DNA of 64,000 nucleotides, from contig CM055097.1 in NCBI GenBank assembly GCA_029204225.1, positions 6,777,676 to 6,841,675 on the forward strand. The letters run 5' to 3'. Below are positions 21,802-31,027 of this stretch, in pieces; position 1 is the stretch's first letter; each line of letters begins with the position of its first letter. The position numbers and the translations under genes are program-made. This DNA comes from Diphasiastrum complanatum. Lineage: Eukaryota; Streptophyta; Lycopodiopsida; Lycopodiales; Lycopodiaceae. The notes beneath the pieces were generated by a model. The model ran no database searches. It saw nothing but the letters and a program-made list of their open reading frames with translations, and was not told the origin of the DNA.

Positions 21802-22217
21802 ACTCACATCATCTCGCTTTCTCTCTCAATCGCATCGCATCCTTCGCATACTACTGAAAAAGCATCTCTCTTTATCGCCTCCTTTCCTCCATCGCACCAT
21901 TCTCTATCTCTCTCTCCCAACTCACATTCTCTCTCAATCGTGCTCGCCCTCTTTCTCTCTCTGTTTCTCTCAAAAATTCTCTTTCCAGACATTTCTAAAA
22001 TCACATGTTATCTATCAAAAATCAACGTGTGCCTTTCAATCCCACTTCAATTGCCCTTCAACTGACTACCAAATACGTTCTAGGGCAAACGTGGCCCAAT
22101 CAAAACGCACGAAACGCGTTTTTTCATCACTGTTGACATCAACTCACATTATTGCTATTTTTCCTCTGAAACCTAAAAAAATCCTAAATTATAAACAACG
22201 CTCCTCCCCCCCCCCCC

Positions 22218-22272
<55 letters not shown>

Positions 22273-22486
22273 CAAGCCTCTCCTTTTCTCTCTTGCCCTT
22301 TTATACCTCTCTCTTTCTAGAAATTTCTCTTTCTTTGAATTTCTAAAGTCAAATGTTTTCTCTAGAAATTTCTAAATGCACATGTCATTTTCAAGCATTT
22401 CAAATGCCCTTCATATAAATTATAGGGCAAACGTGGACCAATGAGAATAGACAGAACCCTTTTTGTCTATCATTGCCCACATTTTT

Positions 22487-22575
<89 letters not shown>

Positions 22576-22585
22576 ACAATTGATA

Positions 22586-22625
<40 letters not shown>
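21769..22625. repeat. Cluster of (CT)n and (CA)n microsatellites
   Basis: CT runs at about 21769-21799, 22220-22266, 22493-22536 and 22589-22624, with a (CA)n run at 22537-22573 and a C-run at 22206-22218. The DNA between the first runs is also pyrimidine-rich. Between runs, two segments share AGGGCAAACGTGG.CCAAT (22081 and 22423), so part of this is a duplicated unit of about 340 bp carrying a CT run in each copy. Confidence 0.85.
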
Positions 22626-22626
<1 letters not shown>

Positions 22627-22809
22627 GATCACCAACTCCGACGAGTCAGCTACTGATAAAAGACGTTCTCCGCTATCTGACCTTACGTATCATAATCATC
22701 TCATCTCTATGCCCTCGCTCAATTACATGTATATATACATATCAGCTTAAGAATCTTGTACTAGCATAACTTATACAATTACAAGCTGTAAAACTGATAT
22801 GTGTTTGTG

Positions 22810-23170
22810 GCCCAATGCAGATTGCTTCCACAGGTGGAGCCCTCTATTTTCTGACATTCATTGATAACTTCTCTCGAAGAACTGCCACTTGTTTTTTGAA
22901 GAAAAAATTAGAAGCATTCAAGTTCTTCAAACATATCAAGGCATCTGCAGGAAATCAAACCCAGAGGAAGATCAAAGCTCTACGCATTGATGGAGGGGGA
23001 GAATTTATCTACACCGAATTCAAGAAGTTGTGCAAGGCAAATGGAATACACCAATAGTATACAACAAGTTACTCACCTCAGTCCAATGGTGTAGCTGAAA
23101 GGAAGAATTGGACACTCATTGAAAGTGCCAAGAGCATGTTGGCCCATGCCTCTCTTCCAAAGAATAGATG
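22810..23170 (+). pseudogene. Copia integrase fragment
   Basis: Encodes YFLTFIDNFSRR (first catalytic region), then IKALRIDGGGEFIYTEFKKLC (DNGGEF equivalent, first residue intact), then after an in-frame TAG the SPQSNGVAERKN motif. This is the DD35E integrase core of a Ty1/copia element in + orientation. It breaks off at about 23170, where unrelated sequence intrudes, and copia coding resumes near 23406. Confidence 0.85.
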
Positions 23171-23405
23171 AAGTAGATGATGGATCCATTCTGGTTGAAC
23201 GAGATTGTTGGTAGAAACAACGACTGTCGAAATACTATTGGCTGCGTGTTTGCTAGAAAGATGCCTTGATTGAAACAAGACTGATAATCCGTAGTAGAAA
23301 TGCAGATTACTGAAATGCCCGCTCTGATACCATGTCATAAAACCGTGGAGGCGTGAGCGGCAGCAAAAGCTCGAGGATTTGAGCGCGACGTGTAGGAACG
23401 GAAAC
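23171..23405 (-). mobile_element. Insert carrying an LTR edge and primer-binding site
   Basis: Separates two parts of a copia gene. Bases 23321-23332 are the complement of the initiator-Met tRNA primer site (TGGTATCAGAGC on the minus strand), followed by TGTCATAAAACC, which would be the inner LTR edge of a minus-strand element. Only about 70 bp of LTR remain. Confidence 0.55.
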
Positions 23406-24000
23406 GCACATTCCTACTACTAACAAAGTGATTGTTGGTAGAGATGTCACTTTTGATGAGGGGAACATTTCAAAAGTATCTTCAAGTATTATTGATGGTG
23501 ATGTGGATGTATCTAACATTCTTCATGTTGATGTAACCTACTTTAGATGGTGATCATAAAGGACCTTCATCAAGTCAAAATCCAAGGAGAACATCACGGG
23601 AAAGACAAATGCCTTCAAGGCTCACATCTGATGAGAAAGGTAAGCAAGTTGTTGGAGGTACACATTTTTTTTTCCTAACCTCTTTTGATGAACCTACATG
23701 TGTAGATGAAGCAAGAAACAAAGAGGAGTGGATCCAAGCAATGGATCTTGAGTATCAAGCTCTTATGAAGAATGGAACATGCAAATTGGGGGTGTTACCT
23801 AAGGATAAGAAAGATATTGGAAAAAAATGGATCTTCAAGGTGAAGACAAACCAAAATGGATCTATCAACAAGTACAAGACAAGGTTGGTGGCAAAAGGAT
23901 ATGCTCATGAACATGGTATTGACTATGATGAAACCTTTGCACCCGTGGCAAAGATGGTGAGCAGTCGATCATCATCTCTCTTGCATTCGACCTCTGATAC
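23406..24000 (+). pseudogene. Copia integrase-RT hinge and RT N-terminal fragment
   Basis: Resumes the copia reading interrupted at 23170: VGRDVTFDEGN (integrase C-terminal hinge), then EEWIQAMDLEYQALMKNGT, GKKWIFKVKTNQNGS, YKTRLVAKGYAHEHGIDYDE and TFAPVAKM, the conserved opening of copia RT. It ends near 23960, where the frame continues into unrelated sequence. Same strand as the integrase fragment upstream, so both come from one element. Confidence 0.85.
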
Positions 24001-24039
24001 AACATACTCTTCACCCTTACAAACAATCGACGAGGGTGA

Positions 24040-26420
24040 TGGAGCAACATCTTCTTGGCACCAGACATGGGCACAAATACCACAACGATGCCACCTGATC
24101 AAGTCACCACTCCCCCCATCTTGATTACAACGCCGACGCTGCCAAGCTCACCAAAGGCACAATGTTTTGGGGGGGGGGGGGGGGGGGGGGAGGTGAGGGG
24201 AATACCATTTCCCAAGACACGGCACGGCCCACCAACCACAGGCCCAACAAGTCCACATTCTCACGGACACTTCACTGTATTTTGATGTTGCAGACCTGAT
24301 GGAAATAAGCGATGATGAAGTAGCGAATTAGTCAGGAGGAAGTCTGACCCCTCCACTAACCACCACCACCACTGTTTCTACTCACATTATCTCTCCACTC
24401 CCTCCACTGCCACCCTCATTCCCTCCACAACGTCTATTCTTTGGACTAACATCACCAACTCATATCTCTGATCAGTACCCACAACCATCACCAACCTTGA
24501 AAAGCTCTCTGAAACAGCTAAACGCTCAATGATCAGCCTATCCGAAACAAGCTACTATATGCATTGGTTGGTAAGCCAACACCAAGTGCTTGAAAATAAG
24601 ATCCAGTACTAGAACCAAGAGATTGCACATCAGCAAAATTTGGCCAAAGAAAAGAAAAAAGAGGCGGAAGAAATAAGAACCGTGATGGCCAGACAGAAGA
24701 TAAAATTGGAAGAGGTCCAGCAATAACTGAAGCACCAGATGCCCCAGATTGACCAAGCGCGAGATGGATCGTCGGATGTAATGACAGTTGATGCCCTCTG
24801 GTTAAGCCCAAGGATATACAGTTCCAGGCCCCACATGCTACAACCATCCGGATGGAAAAGTACGTGCGGCTAATTCAAGAACGAGAAGCCGAGAAAAAGA
24901 ATTTTGAACATGTCATGGCCAAACAAGAAAAGATCATCCTTGAGTCCCAGAAGCAGCTCGAAGAAATAACTAAAGCCCTGCAGCAAGTCTTGGACAAGGT
25001 GAACCAACTGTGGGATATGGCATGCAAGGCCCAAGCGTGTACTTCTGTGAAGAAACCACATGACGATGATGGAGATGACAGAGTTGATAATAAGGTTGGG
25101 CAAACCCAGCCAGTAGATGGTAGTTCGGGATCGGGTGGCCAGAGAACCCAAGCTGCTTTCAGAGTTTTTCCTCTTCCACCTCCTATTTTTAATCCCCATT
25201 CTTATTCCTCATTTAATTTTTCTGAAACATTTGTTCCTACTTACCCTGTTTCTTCACCCTCCTCCTCTCCACCACCTCCTAGTAAATTATTGGGCCCATC
25301 TAAAGTTCTAGCTGATACGTACAAGGCCCGACGGGACGATTTTCTACAACAGTTCAGTTCTCCCGGTGCGGTGTACAATTTGTTAAACCCACCTCCTCCT
25401 AAACTTGTCGTTCGTGTGCCTCTCTCTCCTGATCACTTTATCCCTGACCTTCCAGAAACTAACACTGACGTTGGTGGCAATGATGACTTCTTGGCTGATC
25501 CGCCAGAAACACGCAGATTTTTGCCCAGACCTACGGATGCGGACGAAGCAGAGCCTTCCACAAGCGAGCGGACAAGAGAGAGCGATATAGGCACAAGGCC
25601 CTAGATGATTACCTGGCAAGACCGCCTCAGCAACGAAGGGCAGCCTCACCTACCAGGCCGAGGATCAACATGGCGGACGCCAAAGAATCTGAAAGGTTCG
25701 AAAGGATGTACTCATGCAACAAAGGACGAGCAAGAAGAAATTGATCAAAGCCAGTACTCCACTAGGGCCGAGATCATAGCTGCACTGCAACCACAGCCCG
25801 AGTGGCGAAATAAGATCCTAAAGGTAACAGACGATTGCAAGAATATCTGAGGGCACCGGCATGGAAGAGAATTGACCCATTCTATATGCCGCTCAAACGA
25901 AAAAATCCATGGCCCACAGAGCGACCACAAGTCAAAGTGGTAAACTGGCCGATAATTCCAAAAATCTTAGATAGCACACGATCTGAGATTACAATTGCTG
26001 GATTTTGGGCATAAATATAAATCTAACGCCGATCTATGTGTACAGGAAAGCGCCGAATATTGCAGGTCAATGGCCTTCCTGATGAACCAAGAACTTCTTT
26101 GGGATCGCGGCTTAAAACCGATTTGAATCAATCCCAACGTGGCCCTTCAGTCGGAAGACGATCACGAGATGATGGCCCGACTCTACTACAGAGCGGCCTT
26201 TATGTCTTTTCGATATGTTACCATGATAGAAGACTAGCAAGAGATGGGTTTTATCGAGAAAGTGCGAGAATACATGGGGCCGCTAAAATACGAAAGTAAG
26301 CTCTGCTTCCAAGTATTCGAAGCCCTAGGGAAAAAAATGAGCAAGCGGAAAAAGACAGCAAGGCGACGAGGCGAGCAGGACTCGCAGGAGGTTCTCAAGC
26401 GGGCTAGGATGTAGAGGCCA
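24040..26420 (+). pseudogene. Unrecognised coiled-coil / proline-rich gene, decayed
   Basis: I do not recognise this protein. The longest open part (24852-25604, 250 codons) starts with a charged coiled coil (QEREAEKKNFEHVMAKQEKI) and continues into a Ser/Pro-rich linker (25140-25300) and an acidic stretch. Later frames give RHKALDDYLARPPQQRR (25587-25640), WKRIDPFYMPLKRKNPWP (25860-25915), FLMNQELLWDRGL (about 26068) and MARLYYRAAFMSFRYVTMIE (about 26170), ending in a basic tail (MSKRKKTARRRG) near 26400. Stops and frameshifts separate the pieces. A retroelement gag-like or transposon accessory protein is possible. A 22-base G run lies at 24169-24190. Confidence 0.4.
24169..24190. repeat. 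Homopolymer of 22 G
   Basis: Uninterrupted G run, the longest in the window, within the decayed coiled-coil region. Length may be affected by sequencing error. Confidence 0.85.
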
Positions 26421-27084
26421 TTGAGAGATCTCCAATTTTGTGGAATGATTTTTGCGACGAATAAACACTTGGTTTTACGGAAGCAAAAGAAGATCCACAC
26501 TTTTCCAGGTGCCAAGCAGAATGACGTCATGTATTGTAGTGGGTCCTGCAACAGAGTAGGGGTGGATAATGTTAGCAGATTCCAGAGAATTCCCCAGACG
26601 CCGAGCCAAGCTGGAAGCACAAAGCATCTCTCATCCAAGACCGGGGAGGTCTCAGATGGAGGAGAGCAGGAAGAAGTTGAGAGTTGAGCATGAGAGCCGA
26701 GGATTTCTAGCTAGGATTATAGGTTATTTCTATGTGAGCCTACATGGTATCCCAAAGAAGGAAAGACCATGTAGGAGCTAGTGACATTCCTAAGCAATGT
26801 AAATAAATGTAGGCCCCTCTTAAATAAATTAGAATAAGCCACCTTTTGATGGTGACCTCTAGTGGAAGAACTATTTTCACTTGTAATTTCTAAATTAGTG
26901 AAATTGCCACTTAGGCTCCACATGGACAACACTCTTGTTCATTTAAGGGCCTCCCTCTCTTGTGAGGGCATTAGATTGAGGATAGATCATGTGTTGATCA
27001 AGAATCTTCATTCTATGTGCTGATTTGCTAGGTTTGATGCAAGAAAGTAATTTGAGAGGTTCAATATCTTTGTGATTTCTTTTT
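26421..27084. other. No recognised gene
   Basis: Mixed-composition DNA between the coiled-coil region and a minus-strand copia fragment. The 26790-27060 part reads like LTR sequence but no pair or primer site was found. Confidence 0.3.
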
Positions 27085-27520
27085 GAGTTCATTTGCTGAC
27101 ATTCACTAACGCAATCAGAGTCCTGATTGACTGCATCTTGATGACAGGACTGAAAATTTCTTGATAATCCACTTCTTGGACTTTAGTGAATCCTTTAGCC
27201 ACCAGCCGTGCTTTCCATTTAGCAATGGAACCGTCAGAGTTGATCTTCTTCTTGAAGATCCACTTGTTGTCGATAACTCTCTTGTGAGTGGGGAAGTCGA
27301 CCAGTGTCCAGGTTTGATTCGTCAAAAGTGAGTTGTACTTGCTTTCCATGGCTTCTTGCCACTTCACAACATCCTTGGAGTTAATTGTTTCGGCTAGGCT
27401 CTCTGGTTCTTCTGATGAAGTCCAGAATGATTGAGGTGCATACCTCTCAAAAACTGTTCGAGTCCATGAGGATCTGCGCACGTTGGGTTGACCAGGAGGC
27501 GATGATGCTTCTTCTTAAAT
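27085..27520 (-). pseudogene. Copia RT N-terminal fragment, minus strand
   Basis: The 130-codon frame (27481-27089) has VVKWQEAMESKYNSLLTNQTW, then IDNKWIFKKKINSDGSIAKW, KARLVAKGFTKVQEVDYQE and FSPVIKM, the N-terminal fingers of copia RT. Immediately right of it another copia fragment begins on the opposite strand at about 27545, so this is a head-to-head junction of two fragments. Confidence 0.85.
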
Positions 27521-27544
27521 TTCTCCAAATATGCTTGAGCTTGT

Positions 27545-28290
27545 CTTCATAAAGAGAGTAGATCAAATGGTTCTATCATGAGAGTTGGTGAGGGAGATAG
27601 TCACAACTCAAAAAGAAGAGAAGTATCCAAAGTATCCAAAGTAGGATGTACTTTGAATGATGTCATTATGAATGATAGTGAGGAAGAATCATTATCATAC
27701 GAGTCATTACCTAAAACATTGAGTAGAAGTTCTTGTTTGACAAAAGAGAGTACCTCAATCATCCTTATGTTGACGATACTAATCATTTTTTTCATGGCTT
27801 CTAATATTTTTGAAATTTGTACTTATGATGCAATCATTAAGAGAGATTCTTATGAAGGAAAGAGCAATGGAAGATTGGTTCTTGGGAAGATCCAAGGCAT
27901 GGATCTCATATCTCTTCATCAACTTAAAGGACTGTATGATCGTGAATTGATCACTCATGATCGAGATGGCAAAAGGTTGGTTGGAGAAGACTACATGGAA
28001 TAAATTGAGAGGCAATTTCTTCAAGGCAAGGGAGATCTCATTGGTGAGCTTATTGAGGTTTGTTATGGACTCAAGAAGGCATTAATTAGGTCTGATACGC
28101 ATCTTCACCTACTCTATTTCATGTTGGATGGAAAGTTTGGAATCTATCTTTTGATTTATGATGGTGGCATTGTTTTCACTAACCTTTGTGGAAATTTGAG
28201 AGCAAGCATTGATGACATCTTGTTGGATCTAGATCATATGTTTGAGAGGGAGTATTTCCAGAGGTTCAGGTTTTTTGGTGAGATTTGAAA
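27545..28290 (+). pseudogene. Diverged copia RT fragment with YDGG in place of YVDD
   Basis: Open over 27578-28003 and continuing in pieces to 28290. Copia RT landmarks are blurred but present: GEDYME (cf. EEDIYMEQP), GKGDLI.ELIEVCYGLKKA (cf. SLYGLKQA), DGKFGIYLLIYDGGIVFT (28136-28180; catalytic YVDD replaced by YDGG at 28157-28168), then SIDDILLDLDHMFEREYF. The same sequence occurs in minus orientation at 54.6-55.2 kb, again with DGG. Loss of both catalytic aspartates makes the RT inactive. Confidence 0.6.
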
Positions 28291-28305
28291 ATTCTAGACA
28301 TAGAG

Positions 28306-28327
28306 ACTCACTCACTCACTCACTCAC

Positions 28328-28380
<53 letters not shown>
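28306..28380. repeat. (ACTC)n(CT)n microsatellite
   Basis: Six ACTC units merge into about 30 CT units directly after the copia RT fragment. Confidence 0.95.
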
Positions 28381-28383
<3 letters not shown>

Positions 28384-29207
28384 CGAGGAGGAGCCTTTGT
28401 TGTATTATCTCTCTACCCGAGCGGCAAGCCATGAATTCACTTTGTTTTCTTCCTAACAAGTTGCCACGTGTATGATGTGTGTTGAGTGTTTGCTGCATGT
28501 AATTAGTGCCCTTGCCTTAGAATTGCCAAGCTAGAATTCATCAATCAATTTGGCGCTCAATCTATGTGCAATCACTCATACTTTAGGAGATCATTCACAT
28601 TGTTTGGGTTGTCCCCACACGTGTAGGCATCACCAGAAGCCAAACATCTAAAGTGCATAAAACCGCCCACAGATCCACAAATAAATAAGTCAACTAACTA
28701 CAAGGAGGAGAGTGGGACCACAAAAGCAAGAGCAAAGGCAACAAGAACGTAGGAAATGAACTATTGCATGTGAATAAACCAGATCCAAAGTGGATCTAAA
28801 AGCTTTGATCTTTGGCTTGCACAAAACTATGAAGTAATTCTATGTAGAAAAACACATTTTCTATCTTGCTAGAATTAGTAAAATCATGCATAAAAGATAA
28901 CTATGGCTAAAAATAGATCAAGTACTATCCAAATCAATACTTGTAGCCTTGTACTACAATCTATATATTACCATTAACATAGATTAATCATCACCTTCAA
29001 GCAAACATCAAAATTATGCACAATAATACTACACAATGTAGTGAAACACCAAAAGTAGACAACAAAATTTTCAAAAAAGATCTCCAAAGATGGAGGGAAC
29101 AACTGATGTTCTCCACACCTTTTCTACTACTGATAGTCTTGGAAGATGAGATGGCCCTAACCCTAGCTTATCCACCACTTAGTAAAAATCGGCCAAAATA
29201 TGACTGA
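28381..29207. other. Intergenic, no gene
   Basis: AT-rich sequence; nothing recognised. Confidence 0.4.
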
Positions 29208-29322
29208 ATGCAATATATGACATCAAAACTAAATCTTCTCTAGACCTCTAAATTTTGACACTTCATGCAATATATGGCATCAAAACTAGGTCCTCTCTAG
29301 ACCTTTGTATTTTGATACTTCT
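29208..29322. repeat. Two-copy tandem repeat, period 56
   Basis: Units begin ATGCAATATATGrCATCAAA at 29208 and 29264 and share CTCTCTAGACCT; about 85% identical. Confidence 0.8.
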
Positions 29323-29945
29323 AGAATCTTTCACAAATAGCAATGTTATTATTTAGGCCTCTACACAAGGTGGAAAACTTGTCTCTAAGTATACTTATGA
29401 GTTTTGATCCCAAATTGCCAATAATAGTCAAGTAGTAAATTTTCACACGCCACACACCCTGACAAAAGGAATAAACATCAAACCAACCGCCACATTACGG
29501 CCATGGAGTGGGAGCATCTATGGCCAGGGGAGAGATGACGACAAAACCAAAGCAGAGCGCGACAACGAGACGAGGCCAAGGGTGAACCAAGGGGAAGAAC
29601 AAGCACAAGGATCCAAAAATAAACTAAAAAAAGTTGCCAAAAGAAACCGAAAAAACTGAGCCCAAACACAACCATAAAAGACTCAACGCAACGACGCAGA
29701 GAGAATACATGTATAGAGAATAAAGTACCAAAAAAAGTACTATAGAGCAAAAATTAAAACATGTATAGTTCCAAAACTAACGGCCGAGTAAGGGCTTGTA
29801 TTTGTTTCAAGAAAATTTTAACCAACAAAAAGCAAACAGGGCAACGTCAGGGCAGGGCAAAGTGGCACCACATTTTGCACTGGGCCGGGCCAAAGCCACC
29901 AAAGCCCACAAGCTCGTGCCTGCCCATCCTCTAACCCCCCCAGCC
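29323..29945. other. Intergenic, no gene
   Basis: No supported coding or RNA feature. Confidence 0.35.
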
Positions 29946-29960
29946 TGTGTGTGCGTGCGC

Positions 29961-30053
<93 letters not shown>

Positions 30054-30072
30054 ACACACACACACACACACT
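29946..30072. repeat. Compound (GT)n(GA)n(CA)n microsatellite
   Basis: GT run (29957-30006, one GTTT break) passes directly into GA units (30007-30050) and then CA units (30051-30071). GT and CA arms are complementary, so the tract can fold into a hairpin with a GA loop. Confidence 0.9.
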
Positions 30073-30085
30073 TATTAGATGTCAC

Positions 30086-30761
30086 TACTGAGCCATAGAA
30101 TATGAGAACCATGGACGGTTTCACCACGGTTCTCAGAACCATATGGTTTCCAAAATTTTTAGAGGTGAACCGTGGTAAACTGTGTAATAAATAAATAATT
30201 TTTTTTTTTAAGTTCCCATCCCCCAAAACAGCCCAAAAAAGGCCAAAAAAAAACCAAAAAAAACCTCAAAAAAGCTGCATAATTGAAAAGCCTGCTGCAT
30301 CTCTCCGATCCAAGAAATTGAAAAGCTGCATCTCTCAGATCCATAGAATCGAAAAGCTGCATAATCAGAAATTAGATAGATTGCCCATCTTCAGAAAAGT
30401 TGAGGTAATACAAGAGACATCAATTATTCAACCAATTTCAGATTTAACCATACAAGTCAAAAAAATGAGGGCCAAAAACTGTTTTGGGGGGAAATTGGCA
30501 AAAAACAATTAATTGCAGAAACCGTACCACAGTTCATGACCTGTGGTCGGTTAACCCCACGGTTTTAGAAACTACGCGTCCGGTTTTTTTTTTTAATTTT
30601 TTTTAATTTTTTGTGCTAAAAAAAAAAAAATTCTACTCCCGCTTTTTTTTTTAAAATTTTTATTTTAATTTTTTGTGCTAAAAAAATTAAAAATAAAATA
30701 AAAATTCCCACGTCCGGGTCCGGACGCGGACGCGGACATTCCTGCCCGGACCCTCATGTCT
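30086..30761. mobile_element. MITE-like composite with reiterated GAACCGTGG and CCGGACGCGG words
   Basis: Possible 8-bp target duplication GATGTCAm at 30078-30085 and 30762-30769 (7 of 8 identical). The left part reiterates GAACCATGG / ACCACGGTTC / GAACCGTGG. Near 30515-30570 come CCGTACCACAGTTC and CCCCACGGTTTTAGAAAC. The right part (30575-30750) has CGCGTCCGG, two TTTTTTGTGCTAAAAAA cores and GTCCGGACGCGGACGCGGAC, so a second element may be nested. The core matches TTTTTGTGCAAAAAA in the MITE at 8253. Confidence 0.5.
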
Positions 30762-31027
30762 GATGTCAAAGTGAACCACGATTGAATGAAAGTTAATCTT
30801 AGAATAAAGTTGGTCCACTGTAACATCACCACAAAACCTCAAAAGCAAAAATGGAGAGAAAATGGGGGTCAAAGACTTGTATTGTCTTCAAAAGACCAAT
30901 AAGAATACACTCATGAGTGATCAACCTTGGCCATCATTGTGAAGTTAACAGTGTGACAACCAAGTCTGCCAAAAAACTCCCAAACCAAGCCTTCTGCCTC
31001 TCCAAATAAGCTTTTTTCACCTTATCA
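30762..31027. other. Short spacer downstream of the PPR gene
   Basis: Non-coding; 3' flank of the minus-strand PPR gene. No distinct terminator signal called. Confidence 0.4.

Noticed and set aside
24533-24847. 104-codon minus-strand frame
   Set aside because: Shadow of the plus-strand coiled-coil coding region.
29807-30226. 139-codon minus-strand frame
   Set aside because: Runs through the GT/GA/CA microsatellite; composition artefact.
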